NCBI GenBank assembly: GCA_003235325.1
Contig: QJWQ01000039.1
Span: 1-64,000 of the forward strand
Direction: 5' to 3'
DNA length: 64,000 bases
Source: Gammaproteobacteria bacterium
Lineage (GTDB): Bacteria; Pseudomonadota; Gammaproteobacteria; Pseudomonadales; Porticoccaceae
Each line of letters starts with the position of its first letter. Position 1 is the stretch's first letter. Made by a program: the position numbers and the translations under genes. Below are positions 19,240-33,576 of this stretch, piece after piece. A model generated the notes under the pieces. That model worked only from the letters and a program-made list of their open reading frames with translations. It was not told where the DNA came from and ran no database searches.

Positions 19240-20238
19240 ATGTGGAAACGATATCTGGCATTGAATAATCTGGGCATTCTGGGCATGAATGCCCGCAATG
19301 TTGCCTATATCGCCCGATACAACGAGCGCAAAAATTACCCCCTGGTAGACAACAAGCTCAAAACCAAGGAAGAGGCGATCAAATACGGCATCACCGTGCC
19401 GGAACTGTATGGGGTTATCAGCTATACGGGGGAATTGCGCGACCTTGGCGATCTCCTAAATCCTCTGGAAGGCTTTGCTGTCAAGCCCCTTCGAGGCAGC
19501 GGCGGCAAGGGCATAATCATTATCGTCGGCCGCAAGGGTAATGATTTTGTCAAACCCAGTGGCCAGGTTTTGACCCTTCAGGATATCAAGCATGATATCT
19601 CCAACATCCTCAGTGGCGTTTACAGTCTTGGCGGCAAACCTGATACCGCCATCATCGAATCCCTGATCCATGGAGATCCGCGGCTGCTCAACTTCAGTTA
19701 CGAGGGACTGCCGGATATACGCATCATCCTGTTTCTGGGTTTTCCGGTAATGGCCATGATGCGCTGCCCAACCCACGCATCGGACGGCAAGGCCAACCTC
19801 CATCAGGGGGCAGTCGGCGTCGGTCTGGATATCTGTACCGGGACCGCTATTCGTGCCGTCGAGCACAACCGCCTGGTGGACCGCCATCCCGACACGCAGG
19901 TTTCCTTTGCTGACCTCGCGATACCGGACTGGCACTCTTTGTTATTACTCAGTGCCAAGTGTTATGACATGACCGGGCTCGGTTACATCGGCTGTGATTT
20001 TGCCATGGACATCAAGCGGGGCCCGATGATACTGGAACTTAACGCTCGGCCCGGGCTGGCGGTACAGATTGCCAACGGTATCGGTCTGAAAAAACGCCTG
20101 GAAGTCATTGAAAATCTTGATCACAAGGACTTGCACCCTGAAGAACGGGTGGAGTTTGTGATCAAGACATTTTGTGCGAAATCCAGCATCGTCAGCCAGC
20201 CGTCTGCTCAGACTGCCACCACCAGCACCACAGCATAA
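19240..20238 (+). CDS. Alpha-L-glutamate ligase-like ATP-grasp protein
   Basis: A 332-residue ATP-grasp enzyme related to RimK. It has the ATP-binding glycine loop [17 protein letters not shown], the segment [18 protein letters not shown] and the metal-binding [17 protein letters not shown]. Such enzymes join an amino acid, often glutamate, to a carboxyl group. No signal peptide is seen, so it acts in the cytoplasm, opposite the lipoprotein encoded two genes upstream. AGGA precedes the ATG by 8 bases. The last 31 bases overlap the end of the convergent ispF gene. The acceptor is unknown. Confidence 0.88.
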   Translation: MWKRYLALNNLGILGMNARNVAYIARYNERKNYPLVDNKLKTKEEAIKYGITVPELYGVISYTGELRDLGDLLNPLEGFAVKPLRGSGGKGIIIIVGRKGNDFVKPSGQVLTLQDIKHDISNILSGVYSLGGKPDTAIIESLIHGDPRLLNFSYEGLPDIRIILFLGFPVMAMMRCPTHASDGKANLHQGAVGVGLDICTGTAIRAVEHNRLVDRHPDTQVSFADLAIPDWHSLLLLSAKCYDMTGLGYIGCDFAMDIKRGPMILELNARPGLAVQIANGIGLKKRLEVIENLDHKDLHPEERVEFVIKTFCAKSSIVSQPSAQTATTSTTA

Positions 20239-20684
20239 CAGGCAATCCCCTCCCCCCTGCCGGTAAACCCGAGCCTTTCCGTGGTCGTTGCCTTTATATT
20301 GATTTGCTTCGGAAGACAGTCGCAGTCCGCCGCCAGTAACTCCACCATAGCACTGACATGGGGCGATACTCTCGGAGACTGAGTCACCACCGTCAGGTCG
20401 GCATTGCCCAGACGCCACCCTGCGCTGCGGAGCAGATCGATTACGTGGCGCAACAGTTGACGACTGTCGATGCCACGATATTGGTCGTCGGAATCCGGAA
20501 AATGCCGGCCGATATCGCCGAGAGCCACTGCCCCGAGAAGCGCATCGCACAGGGCGTGAATCAGCACGTCCCCATCGGAATGGGCGACCAAACCGCGATC
20601 ATGGGGGATATTCACACCACCGAGAGTGATGTGGTCACCTTCGCCGAAGGCGTGGACATCAAAACCCTGACCGATGCGAATCAC
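20208..20684 (-). CDS. ispF: 2-C-methyl-D-erythritol 2,4-cyclodiphosphate synthase
   Basis: IspF forms the cyclodiphosphate intermediate of the MEP isoprenoid pathway. The 158-residue protein has the zinc motif GQGFDVHAF, the signature [18 protein letters not shown] with the following GDIGRHFPD, and the C-terminal [18 protein letters not shown]. The start is a GTG at 20684 whose sequence overlaps the ispD stop, suggesting translational coupling. Its 3' end overlaps the convergent ATP-grasp gene by 31 bases. Confidence 0.97.
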   Translation of the reverse strand: MIRIGQGFDVHAFGEGDHITLGGVNIPHDRGLVAHSDGDVLIHALCDALLGAVALGDIGRHFPDSDDQYRGIDSRQLLRHVIDLLRSAGWRLGNADLTVVTQSPRVSPHVSAMVELLAADCDCLPKQINIKATTTERLGFTGRGEGIACYAVVLVVAV

Positions 20685-21406
20685 GACTGTACCGAATGTC
20701 GACGCCTGGCCTTAGATTCAGCGTCCTGTTGCCGCAATACAGCTTCAATCAGATGCAGGTCCTCGGGGACTGTCAACTTGATGTTATCCCGCCGCCCGGG
20801 CACAACGCCGGGCACAAGGCCCATTCGCTCCAGTGCTCCCGCCTCATCCGTCGGTGCTGCACCGGTCGCCAGGGCCAGTTCCAGCGCTTCGACTAACAGA
20901 CCATAGCGAAACATTTGCGGAGTGTAGGCTGACCAGAGATGGCTGCGATCCTCGGTACCAAGGATCAGTTGCCGGTCGTCGACTCGCTTCAGGGTATCGG
21001 CTACCGGTGCGGCCAGAATGCCACCCACGGGATGATCCCAAAAACGGCTCAGCAACTTGTCGACATCGGAACGGGTGATACAGGGTCTGGCGACATCGTG
21101 GATCAACACCCAGTCGTCTCTCCCGGCCTGTTTATTCAGGTCCTGAAGGCCAATCTGAACCGACTCTGCACGAGTCTCACCCCCGGGCACAGTCCGAATC
21201 ATCGGATCAAAAAATACAGGCAGCTTTTTCCAGCAACTATCACCGGGATTGACGACAACAACGATCTGCGCCGGCTTACAGGTCAGGAGACGTGACAGGG
21301 TATGGCAGACCAGAGGCTGGCCCGCCACCACCTGGTATTGCTTGGCAAGGTCGGTTCCAAAACGCCGGCCAATGCCAGCGGCGGGGACGACGACCCAGAA
21401 TTTCAC
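20681..21406 (-). CDS. ispD: 2-C-methyl-D-erythritol 4-phosphate cytidylyltransferase
   Basis: IspD activates methylerythritol phosphate with CTP in the MEP pathway. The 241-residue protein has the nucleotide loop [30 protein letters not shown], the TLKRV loop and [11 protein letters not shown], all family hallmarks. The start is a GTG at 21406 overlapping the ftsB stop, with AAGGA 9 bases upstream. Order ftsB-ispD-ispF is standard for Gammaproteobacteria. Confidence 0.97.
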   Translation of the reverse strand: MKFWVVVPAAGIGRRFGTDLAKQYQVVAGQPLVCHTLSRLLTCKPAQIVVVVNPGDSCWKKLPVFFDPMIRTVPGGETRAESVQIGLQDLNKQAGRDDWVLIHDVARPCITRSDVDKLLSRFWDHPVGGILAAPVADTLKRVDDRQLILGTEDRSHLWSAYTPQMFRYGLLVEALELALATGAAPTDEAGALERMGLVPGVVPGRRDNIKLTVPEDLHLIEAVLRQQDAESKARRRHSVQS

Positions 21407-21684
21407 CGGTCGTCATCCTTGATGACCATGATGAAAGTTTCGCCTTTTTTGATCATGCCCAGATCAGAGCGAGCTCTTTCCTCGACGCTGTCCAGACCCG
21501 ATTTTAAATCCTCAACTTCCGAGGCCAGAACGGAATTTCGTTCCTGAAGGTACTGGTTGGTTTCCTGCTGTTGCTGAACTCTGCGTTCCAGATCGGCTCG
21601 CTGGGCAAAACTGCCTTCACCAAACCAGAGCCGGTATTGCAGCCCCATCAAAAGGAGTGCTAACAGGGCGGCAATCCAGCGCAT
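21403..21684 (-). CDS. ftsB: Cell division protein FtsB
   Basis: FtsB joins FtsL and FtsQ in the divisome. The 93-residue protein has one N-terminal transmembrane helix (about residues 2-20), an adjacent LWFGEGS motif and a coiled coil (about 28-70), ending EERARSDLGMIKKGETFIMVI, the conserved FtsB C-terminal pattern. It lies between eno and ispD as expected. Confidence 0.96.
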   Translation of the reverse strand: MRWIAALLALLLMGLQYRLWFGEGSFAQRADLERRVQQQQETNQYLQERNSVLASEVEDLKSGLDSVEERARSDLGMIKKGETFIMVIKDDDR

Positions 21685-21705
21685 TCATCTCTCCGGCTGC
21701 CCGGA

Positions 21706-23016
<1,311 letters not shown>

Positions 23017-23020
23017 TTAA

Positions 23021-25507
<2,487 letters not shown>

Positions 25508-25611
25508 TCAGACCCTTTTATTGAAATGCTGATCGTTGGGTAATCGTGTGAGAAAGACAGCCAACCGGGGGGTGAAAATCAGGTCTGCCAACTTCCGAAA
25601 GATGGGACATC

Positions 25612-25640
25612 AGCGTACCAGAAAGCACCCTGCTTCTCAA
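25612..25640 (-). promoter_or_regulatory. Candidate extended -10 promoter before pyrG
   Basis: On the minus strand, TTGAGA (25640-25635) and TACGCT (25617-25612) are separated by 17 bases, and a TGG extended -10 element directly precedes TACGCT. It lies 105 bases before the pyrG ATG, within the 213-base gene-free gap after tilS. Confidence 0.5.
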
Positions 25641-25720
25641 TGCGATGCCCCTGTAAATCGAGGTTTACCTTCTGCCGCCACGCGCTCCCCGGCGGCCGGT
25701 GACCAGCCTCCCGCCGGCAG

Positions 25721-27067
25721 TTATCCACCCCCTCCCTGAGCCTCGGGGTAATACCAGAGAAACCGCAGTCCGGACCGGGGTTGTCGGGCCTGAAAACCCT
25801 CGCAAACAAACAAATCCCCCACCGCTGCCAGCATCCCGTCGATATAAATCAGGGGCATCCTGTCCCTGAGCCAAGGCTCTAGCCTGTATTCCTGGAATAG
25901 CTTTTTCAGGGAATTGGAACCACTGCGTCCCACCGGTCGGCAACGCTCACCACCGGACCGGAACCTGATTTCAAGGTCTCCGTTTGCCGGCACCAGCAAC
26001 CCTCCCTGTTCAGCACGAGCGGCAGCCAGCCTGCTTCCGCCGGGCAGATACAGCTCAGAGTCGCCGCGCCAGACAGTGCCCGACTGCGCAGGATCAATTG
26101 CCGGAAGATTATCCGACAGGTAGATCCGGCTGCCGTAGCGGCGCAATTCACCGCCACGCCAGCTAATCAGGGGCACGGCATCCTGCCGTGCTGTTGCAAG
26201 CTCTGCCATGGCCGACGCCAGAGCCCCATGGCCGGGCACGGGAATTCGCCGATACAGTATCCAGAATCTGAGCAGGTTCGCCAGCCGCGGCCCCGATAAC
26301 GCCAACATGGCTGACAGGGGAAGACTCCAGCCGCGTCTTTGCCTTTGCTCGCCAAGGGTTTCTATGTCCTCGGCAGCAAGATCGCTCGCCAGAGCGTCTG
26401 CCTCACGGCACAGTGCAGCGGAACGCAGAAGACGTTTATCGGTCTCCGGCCAGCGCCCCTGTAACAGTGGCACTAGACGGTGCCTGATAAAATTTCGATC
26501 GTGTTCGAGACTGAGGTTTGACGGATCCTCGACCCAGGTCAGATGCTGTTCCAGGGCGTACTGCTCCAGGCTGCACCGACCGATCCCAAGCAGAGGCCGC
26601 AGCAGGGTACCGGAACCCATAGCTCTCACCCCGGGCATACCCGCCAGCCCGCGAGGACCAGACCCCCGCAACAACCGGTACAGGACGGTCTCGATCTGGT
26701 CGTCTCGATGGTGCGCCAGCAGCAAAAGATCCGTCTCTTTGAGCAACCCGGCGAAGGCTTTGTAGCGGGCATCCCTGGCCGCCGTTTCCAGGCTGCCGCT
26801 ATCGGTCGATACGCTCACGGGCAGAGCAAGGAATCCGGCACCCAGGTTCCTGCAGAACCTTTCGCATCCCTGTTGCCAGGCGGTCGCCTCGGCCTGGAGA
26901 GCATGGTGAATATAAACCGCCGTCAGTTTTTGGGCAGGAATCTGCCGGCAAAGGGCATGCAGCAAAACCGTTGAATCCAGACCACCACTGAAACCGAGGT
27001 AAACCTTCCCCGCCGAGAGAAGACGGGGAACCCATGGCGCCAGGTAATCCGGAGTGAAACGGCCCAC
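25721..27067 (-). CDS. tilS: tRNA(Ile)-lysidine synthase TilS
   Basis: TilS converts cytidine 34 of tRNA-Ile(CAU) to lysidine. The protein has the N-type ATP-pyrophosphatase loop LGFSGGLDSTVLLHAL, the HHALQAEATAWQQGCERFC region, LLLAHHRDDQIETVLYRLLRGSGPRGLAGM and C-terminal substrate-binding and TilS_C domains. I chose the GTG at 27067 (448 residues) because GAGGT lies 6 bases upstream; a GTG at 27091 would add 8 residues but has no ribosome site. It follows accA. Confidence 0.95.
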   Translation of the reverse strand: MGRFTPDYLAPWVPRLLSAGKVYLGFSGGLDSTVLLHALCRQIPAQKLTAVYIHHALQAEATAWQQGCERFCRNLGAGFLALPVSVSTDSGSLETAARDARYKAFAGLLKETDLLLLAHHRDDQIETVLYRLLRGSGPRGLAGMPGVRAMGSGTLLRPLLGIGRCSLEQYALEQHLTWVEDPSNLSLEHDRNFIRHRLVPLLQGRWPETDKRLLRSAALCREADALASDLAAEDIETLGEQRQRRGWSLPLSAMLALSGPRLANLLRFWILYRRIPVPGHGALASAMAELATARQDAVPLISWRGGELRRYGSRIYLSDNLPAIDPAQSGTVWRGDSELYLPGGSRLAAARAEQGGLLVPANGDLEIRFRSGGERCRPVGRSGSNSLKKLFQEYRLEPWLRDRMPLIYIDGMLAAVGDLFVCEGFQARQPRSGLRFLWYYPEAQGGGG

Positions 27068-27104
27068 AGCTTGACCTCGAGGCGAGGTCACTGAGCTTTA
27101 GAAG

Positions 27105-28055
27105 TCAAGAATTTCCGTAGGACATCAACCGGTCAAAGCGATTCTGTACCAGGGTATCCAGATCAATGGACTGTAAATTATCCAGTTGTTGGACCAGTTC
27201 CTTTTTCAGGTTTTTGGCCATCTGGTCGATGTCCCTGTGGGCACCCCCCATGGGCTCGGCAATGGTCGAGTCGACAATACCCAGTTCCTGAAGAATGGAC
27301 GAGGTAACGCCCATGGCCTCAGCTGCCAGTGGCGCCTTTTCACTGGTCTTCCAGATAATATTGGCACAGCCTTCCGGTGAAATTACAAAATAGGTCGAAT
27401 ACTGCAGCATATTCAATTTGTCGCCGACCCCAATGGCGATGGCGCCGCCGGAACTGCCTTCGCCAATTACCGTGCAGATAATGGGTGTACGCAGCCGGGA
27501 CATCACCGCCATGTTAGTGGCGATGGCTTCACTGATGCCCCGCTCCTCGGAATCGATGCCCGGATAGGCCCCGGGGGTATCGATCAGGGTAAGTATCGGC
27601 ATCTTGAAGCGCTCGGCCATCTCCATCAACCGCAGGGCCTTGCGGTAGCCCTCGGGCTTTGGCATTCCGAAGTTGCGATAGATTTTCTCGTTAACGCCCC
27701 GACCTTTCTCCTCGCCGATGACCATGACCGGTCTGCCGTCGAGGCGGCCAATACCGCCAACAATGGCCTTGTCGTCGCCAAAGCGGCGGTCGCCATGCAA
27801 TTCATCAAACTCGTCAAAGATACGCTCGATATAATCCATGGCGTAGGGGCGCTGAGGGTGCCTTGCCACCTGCACCACCTGCCAGGGGCTTAAATTCGAG
27901 TAAATGGTCTCCGTCAGCTTGCGGGATTTCTCCTTCAGCTTGTTCACCTCTTCAGTGATATTCAGGGCATTGTCATTACCCACAAGTTGTAGCTCTTCTA
28001 TCTTGGCTTCAAGTTCGGCAATGGGTTGTTCGAAATCCAGATAATTCAGATTCAT
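27105..28055 (-). CDS. accA: Acetyl-CoA carboxylase carboxyltransferase subunit alpha
   Basis: AccA with AccD transfers carboxyl from biotin to acetyl-CoA, the first step in fatty acid synthesis. The 316-residue protein has the family opening [81 protein letters not shown] and [16 protein letters not shown]. Standard position between dnaE and tilS. Confidence 0.99.
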   Translation of the reverse strand: MNLNYLDFEQPIAELEAKIEELQLVGNDNALNITEEVNKLKEKSRKLTETIYSNLSPWQVVQVARHPQRPYAMDYIERIFDEFDELHGDRRFGDDKAIVGGIGRLDGRPVMVIGEEKGRGVNEKIYRNFGMPKPEGYRKALRLMEMAERFKMPILTLIDTPGAYPGIDSEERGISEAIATNMAVMSRLRTPIICTVIGEGSSGGAIAIGVGDKLNMLQYSTYFVISPEGCANIIWKTSEKAPLAAEAMGVTSSILQELGIVDSTIAEPMGGAHRDIDQMAKNLKKELVQQLDNLQSIDLDTLVQNRFDRLMSYGNS

Positions 28056-28149
28056 TATTTTATTATTCCCGCTTTCTTCATTTATCGCGTAATGTACTAC
28101 CGCTTAGTATAATAAACCAGCCTTTCACCTGGCTCGATGGCCAGGTAAA

Positions 28150-31100
28150 TCAATACCGTAACAGAATGCTGTCAGGGCCAAAGGTATCCCGCAATTTCTG
28201 CAACAGCTCATCTTCCGGCCTGACAGACCAGGCGGAAGATAGCTGAATATCGCCGATAGCCGTCGGACTGCAATAACGTACATGAACCGGACAACAGCCC
28301 TGCCGGTACAACCCCAGTATCATAGACAGGTCCTTCACTCCCCTGCCCTCAAGGCTGTCACTGGCCAGAACCAGATCAATTCCCCTCAGATGGGATTGAC
28401 GGGCCTCGACCAGGGAACTCACCTCGTCCACCCGCATTTTCAGGCCACCGGTATAGTCATCCTCGCTGACCGCCCCGGCTACGACCAACACTGCGCCCTT
28501 GACAAGCTTGTCGCGGTATTCTCGAAAGCGGTCGGCAAAGACTGCCGCCTCGATGCGGCCGCTTCGATCGTCCAGAACCAGAAAGCCCATAGTGTCCCCG
28601 CGCTTGTTTTTCATTACCCGCTGGCTGACCACCAGCCCGGCAATGCGCTGGCTCTCCCGGGACGGTTTGAGCTCACTGATCCTGTCCTTGACCAGGTGGC
28701 GGAGTTCGGCGGCGTACTCATCCAGAGGATGGCCGGTGAGGTAAAGGCCAAGGGTATCGTTTTCCCCCTGAAGTCTCTCCTTGAGGCTGAGACGACGTAC
28801 ACGGGAGAAACTCTGATAGCCAATCTCGGGGGCGCTGTCCGCAAGGGTCTCGCCAAACAGATCGCCCATGCCGCTGCTGGTATTGCGATGGTGCTGTTCA
28901 GCCAGTTTGGTCGCCTCCTCCATGGCCGCCAGCATAACCGCCCGGCCGAAACCAGGGTCATCGTCCCGAGGTGCGATGCTGTCGAGGGCACCCGAGCGAA
29001 TCAGCGCCTCCAGGGCGCGCTTGTTGACCTTACGGCTGTCCACCCGTGAACAAAAGTCAAACAGGTCTATAAAGGGACCTCCTTCCTCTCGGGCAGCAAT
29101 AATACTGTCTACCGGCCCTTCACCCAGGCCCTTGATGGCCCCGAGGCCATAGACCACGGCACCCTCGGCGGAGACGGTAAACTGGAATTTGCCAATATTG
29201 ACATCCGGTGGTGTGATGCGCAGTGATAAAGCCCGACACTCATCCACCAAGGTCACCACCTTGTCGGTATTCTGCATGTCCGCCGACATTACGGCTGCCA
29301 TGAACTCCGCCGGGTAGTGGGCCTTGAGCCAGGCCGTCTGGTAAGCCAGAAGGGCATAGGCCGCCGAATGTGACTTGTTAAAACCGTACCCGGCAAATTT
29401 TTCCATGAGGTCAAAAATGTTGGCCGCCAGATGCTCATCGATGCCGTTTTGGCTGGCGCCGGCCATGAAAATCGTACGCTGCTTGGCCATTTCCTCGGGC
29501 TTCTTCTTGCCCATGGCCCGGCGCAAGAGGTCGGCGCCGCCCAGTGTATATCCGCCCAGCACCTGGGCAATCTGCATCACCTGCTCCTGGTAGAGGATGA
29601 TGCCATAGGTCGGGCCGAGCACTGGTTTCAGATCCGGGTGCTGGTACTGGGGATGGGGGTAGGCCAGCTCGGCACGGCCGTGCTTGCGATTGATAAAGTC
29701 ATCCACCATACCGGATTGCAGCGGCCCCGGTCGAAACAGGGCTACCAGAGCGACAATGTCCTCGAAGCAGTCGGGTTTGAGACGTATGATCAAGTCCTTC
29801 ATCCCCCGGGATTCCAACTGGAATACCGCCGTGGTTTCAGCGCGTTGCATCAGCGCATAGGCTTCGGAGTCGTCCAGGGGAATGTCGGTTATGGCGACGG
29901 GATCCTCACCGGACCTGGCGCGCCGCTGGTTCACCATGGCCACCGCGCAGTCGATAATGGTAAGAGTCCTGAGACCGAGAAAGTCGAACTTGACCAGACC
30001 GGCCTGTTCGACATCGTCCTTGTCGAATTGGGTCACCAGACCGCCCCCCGCTTCATCGCAGTACAGGGGTGCAAAATCTGTGAGTGTGGTGGGCGCGATG
30101 ACCACGCCGCCGGCGTGCTTGCCGACATTGCGGGTTATACCTTCTAGTTGCAGCGCCATCTCCCAGATCTCCTGAGCCTCCTCGTCCTGCTCCAGGAATT
30201 CGTTGAGCTGTTCCTCCTGTTCCCGGGCTTTCGACAGGGTCATACCAATTTCCATGGGGATCATCTTGGACAGCTTGTCTGCGAGTCCGTAGGATTTTCC
30301 CTGTACCCGGGCCACGTCGCGCACCACCGCCTTGGCCGCCATGGTGCCGAAGGTGATGATCTGGGAGACGGCATCGCGGCCGTAGCGATCGGCCACGTAG
30401 CTGATGACCCGATCGCGATTGTCCATACAGAAATCGATGTCAAAATCCGGCATGGAGACCCGCTCCGGATTGAGAAACCGTTCAAACAGCAGATCGTATT
30501 CGATGGGGTCCAGATCGGTAATCTCCAGGGCGTAGGCCACCAGGGAACCGGCCCCGGAGCCACGGCCCGGCCCCACCGGTATATCGTTCTGCTTGGCCCA
30601 GCGAATGAAGTCCATGACAATGAGGAAATAACCGGGGAATCCCATCTGATTGATTATTTGCAGCTCAAATTGCAGTCGATCCTGATATTCCTTGCGCAGC
30701 TCGTTGCGACTGTCAACCGAGCGCACCGACGCAGACAGGATCTTTTCCAGGCGCGCCTCCAGTCCCTCGACGGCCAGTTTTTCAAAATAGCTTTCCGTAG
30801 TCATGCCGGCGGGTATCGGGTATTCGGGAAGGCAGGCCTTGCCCAACTGCAAATCAAGATTACAACGACGGGCAATTTCCAGGGTATTGGCCAGGGCCTC
30901 CGGGATATCGCTGAACAATTCCGCCATTTCGGCAGCAGATCTCAGGTATTGCTGATCGCTGTAACGATGCTCCCTGCGCGGGTCACTGAGGGTACGACTG
31001 TCGTGGATACAAACCCGGACCTCGTGGGCTTCGAAATGATCGCGGTCGAGAAACCGGACATCATTGGTGGCCACCACCGGACAGGCCATTGAGGTGGCCA

Positions 31101-31662
31101 GGTCCACCGCTTCGTGAAGGTAATCCTCCTCCCCGGCCCGCCCTGTTCGTGTCAGTTCCAGATAGTAACGATCCGGAAAATCCGCCATCCAGTCCTTGAG
31201 CAAGGCCTCGGCCAGGTCCCCCTTACCCGCCAGCAGGGCCTGGCCGACATCGCCGAATCTGCCGCCGGAAAGAACTATCAGACCGTCGGCGTGCCGGCGC
31301 AACCAGTCGCGTCTGACCGTGGGCCTGCCCTGGACCTGCCCTTCGAGAAAGGCCGTGGAAATCAGCTTGGTCAGATTCCGATAGCCGATATTGTTCTGCA
31401 CCAGCAGCGTTACCGTGGTCGGCTGACTATCGGTGCTGGTATCCAGCAGTTGCAGGTCGCAGCCGCAGACCGGTTTCAATCCTTCGGCCCGGGCCGCCTT
31501 GTAAAACTTCACCAGGGCAAAGAAATTACTGGCATCGGTCAGTGCTATTGCCGGCATACCGAGTTCAGCAACCCTCTTGATCAGGGGCTTGACTCGAACA
31601 ATGCCATCGAGCAGGGAATATTCGCTGTGAACGCGCAGGTGGACAAATGCAGGGCTTGTCAT
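28150..31662 (-). CDS. dnaE: DNA polymerase III alpha subunit
   Basis: DnaE is the replicative polymerase. The protein (1170 residues) has an N-terminal PHP domain opening FVHLRVHSEYSLLDG, the polymerase core with PGRGSGAGSLVAYAL and the catalytic PDFDIDFCMDNRDRV aspartates, the GFNKSHSAAYALLAYQTAWLKAHYP finger region, a helix-hairpin-helix region and an OB fold (about residues 990-1070). I start at the ATG at 31662, giving MTSPAFVHLR as in relatives; the frame is open to 31731 but that adds non-conserved sequence. Confidence 0.98.
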   Translation of the reverse strand: MTSPAFVHLRVHSEYSLLDGIVRVKPLIKRVAELGMPAIALTDASNFFALVKFYKAARAEGLKPVCGCDLQLLDTSTDSQPTTVTLLVQNNIGYRNLTKLISTAFLEGQVQGRPTVRRDWLRRHADGLIVLSGGRFGDVGQALLAGKGDLAEALLKDWMADFPDRYYLELTRTGRAGEEDYLHEAVDLATSMACPVVATNDVRFLDRDHFEAHEVRVCIHDSRTLSDPRREHRYSDQQYLRSAAEMAELFSDIPEALANTLEIARRCNLDLQLGKACLPEYPIPAGMTTESYFEKLAVEGLEARLEKILSASVRSVDSRNELRKEYQDRLQFELQIINQMGFPGYFLIVMDFIRWAKQNDIPVGPGRGSGAGSLVAYALEITDLDPIEYDLLFERFLNPERVSMPDFDIDFCMDNRDRVISYVADRYGRDAVSQIITFGTMAAKAVVRDVARVQGKSYGLADKLSKMIPMEIGMTLSKAREQEEQLNEFLEQDEEAQEIWEMALQLEGITRNVGKHAGGVVIAPTTLTDFAPLYCDEAGGGLVTQFDKDDVEQAGLVKFDFLGLRTLTIIDCAVAMVNQRRARSGEDPVAITDIPLDDSEAYALMQRAETTAVFQLESRGMKDLIIRLKPDCFEDIVALVALFRPGPLQSGMVDDFINRKHGRAELAYPHPQYQHPDLKPVLGPTYGIILYQEQVMQIAQVLGGYTLGGADLLRRAMGKKKPEEMAKQRTIFMAGASQNGIDEHLAANIFDLMEKFAGYGFNKSHSAAYALLAYQTAWLKAHYPAEFMAAVMSADMQNTDKVVTLVDECRALSLRITPPDVNIGKFQFTVSAEGAVVYGLGAIKGLGEGPVDSIIAAREEGGPFIDLFDFCSRVDSRKVNKRALEALIRSGALDSIAPRDDDPGFGRAVMLAAMEEATKLAEQHHRNTSSGMGDLFGETLADSAPEIGYQSFSRVRRLSLKERLQGENDTLGLYLTGHPLDEYAAELRHLVKDRISELKPSRESQRIAGLVVSQRVMKNKRGDTMGFLVLDDRSGRIEAAVFADRFREYRDKLVKGAVLVVAGAVSEDDYTGGLKMRVDEVSSLVEARQSHLRGIDLVLASDSLEGRGVKDLSMILGLYRQGCCPVHVRYCSPTAIGDIQLSSAWSVRPEDELLQKLRDTFGPDSILLRY

Positions 31663-31789
31663 GAAACAGGTCATTACTCGGGCGGAATTCAAGCGGGCTA
31701 TTGTATCGCCAATAATTGCTTTTATCGCCATCAGCTTTGACCCGCATCAGGTCACTGTGGTCATGATGGCGGTGTGGCCGATGGAAAAA

Positions 31790-32398
31790 CTATGTGAGCG
31801 ATAACTGAACCGGTTCGGCATCATTCCTGACCGGTTTGAAACTGCGCCGGTGTATTCGACAGGGTCCATGAGTGGCGAGAGCCTGCAGATGTCGGGCCGT
31901 GCCATAGCCCTTGTGTTCGGCAAAACCGTATTCGGGAAATTCGTCGTCCAGCTCGATCATTTCCCGGTCGCGGACCACTTTGGCCAGTATCGACGCGGCA
32001 CTGATTACCGGTATCCGGCCATCGCCCTTGACGATAGCCATTGCCGGGTAATTCCAGGCGGGCAAACGGTTGCCGTCGACGACCACGAATTCCGGCTGAA
32101 TCTTCAGTCCTTCAACCGCCCGGCGCATGGCCGTCAGGGTAGCCTGCAGAATATTGTAACGGTCAATTTCGTCGACACTGGCCCGGCCAACGCTCCAGCA
32201 CAACGATTGCCGGCAAATGAGTTCCGACAGTAATTCCCGCTTTTTTTCCGTCAGTTTCTTGGAGTCTGCCAGTCCAGCCAAGGGCACTGCCGGATCCAGG
32301 ATCACCGCCGCTGTGACCACATCACCGGCCAGAGGGCCCCTGCCCACTTCGTCGACACCAGCGAGCAATCCACCCCGGTAGGGAATATCAATGATCAC
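31790..32398 (-). CDS. rnhB: Ribonuclease HII
   Basis: RNase HII removes RNA from RNA-DNA hybrids, including single misincorporated ribonucleotides. The protein (about 202 residues) has the active-site loop [29 protein letters not shown], the DGNRLP strand and the second acidic site [23 protein letters not shown] chose the GTG at 32398, which overlaps the last codons of lpxB; no ATG lies near the conserved start. Confidence 0.95.
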   Translation of the reverse strand: MIIDIPYRGGLLAGVDEVGRGPLAGDVVTAAVILDPAVPLAGLADSKKLTEKKRELLSELICRQSLCWSVGRASVDEIDRYNILQATLTAMRRAVEGLKIQPEFVVVDGNRLPAWNYPAMAIVKGDGRIPVISAASILAKVVRDREMIELDDEFPEYGFAEHKGYGTARHLQALATHGPCRIHRRSFKPVRNDAEPVQLSLT

Positions 32399-33563
32399 CT
32401 GGGGACAGGCCGGTCTTTCCGGCAACCAGTTTCGATAAATGGCTGGCGGCAACAGCGCTGGCATCGGCCTTGAGTTGCCGGTGCAAATCGGCAAAGGTTT
32501 CGACCAGCCGGGCACTGGCCTCGGGATTGGAAAAGATACTCAGCAGTTCCTGCCCTATCCCTTCCACAGTGGCCTGATCCTGCAGTAGTTCCGGCACCAA
32601 TCGCTTTCCGGCCAGCAGGTTTGGCAGCGAGACAAATTCGGTTTTAACCAGCCGGGATACCAGCCTGTAGGTCATTTTGCCCAGTCGGTAGCTGACCACC
32701 ATGGGCTTTTTCAGCAACATGGCCTCCAGTGCGGTTGTACCGGACGCCAGCAAAACCGCATCGGCGGCCTCCATGGCGCTGTGGGAATTTCCGTCCAGGA
32801 GAGTAAGGGGCAGGTCCCTGTCCTCGAGCATTTCTTCAAGCTGACGCCGCCTCCCGGCATTGGCCGCCGGGAGGACAAAACGCAAGTCGGGGATCCGCCT
32901 CTGACACCATTCGGCAACATCGAGAAACAGGGGTGCCAGCATGGCCACTTCCGACCCCCGGCTGCCGGGCATGATGGCCAGCAACGGCCCGTCTTCCGAC
33001 AGGCCAAGGCGCTGCCGGGCGGTGGCAGGACTGGGCTGCATGGGAAATTGATCGGCGAGAGGATGGCCGACGAAAGCAACAGCTACCCGGTGCTGCCGGT
33101 AAAAATCCGCCTCAAAAGGGAACAGTGTCAACATCAGATCCACGGCCCTGGCTATCTTTTTGATCCTGCCCTGCCGCCAGGCCCACACGGAGGGGCTGAC
33201 ATAGTGGGCCGTGAGAATACCCTCCCTGCGCAGCTTCTCCTCGAGACCCAGATTGAAATCCGGGGCGTCGATGCCGATCACCAGGGTGGTGCCGGACTCG
33301 ACAAAATGCCTGTAGAGGCCTCGGCGAATACGCAGCAGTTCCGGCAATCGCTTCAGCGGTTCGACGAAGCCCATCACCGACAGGCGTTCCATGGCATAAA
33401 GGCTGTTAAAGCCCTCGGCCTGCATCCTGGGACCACCGATACCTTCGAAAATAGCATCGGGAAAATAGCGGCGCAGCGCCGGTATCAGTGGCGCTCCCAG
33501 CTGGTCACCGGAGGCCTCACCGACCACCATGCCAATGCGGACAGGCGCAGCCGTCAGTGGCAT
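32388..33563 (-). CDS. lpxB: Lipid-A-disaccharide synthase
   Basis: LpxB joins UDP-diacylglucosamine and lipid X to form the lipid A disaccharide at the inner membrane. The 391-residue protein has the GT19 motifs [52 protein letters not shown] and [23 protein letters not shown]. Its 3' end overlaps the start of rnhB. Confidence 0.98.
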   Translation of the reverse strand: MPLTAAPVRIGMVVGEASGDQLGAPLIPALRRYFPDAIFEGIGGPRMQAEGFNSLYAMERLSVMGFVEPLKRLPELLRIRRGLYRHFVESGTTLVIGIDAPDFNLGLEEKLRREGILTAHYVSPSVWAWRQGRIKKIARAVDLMLTLFPFEADFYRQHRVAVAFVGHPLADQFPMQPSPATARQRLGLSEDGPLLAIMPGSRGSEVAMLAPLFLDVAEWCQRRIPDLRFVLPAANAGRRRQLEEMLEDRDLPLTLLDGNSHSAMEAADAVLLASGTTALEAMLLKKPMVVSYRLGKMTYRLVSRLVKTEFVSLPNLLAGKRLVPELLQDQATVEGIGQELLSIFSNPEASARLVETFADLHRQLKADASAVAASHLSKLVAGKTGLSPGDH

Positions 33564-33576
33564 TCTCGCGGGCGAA

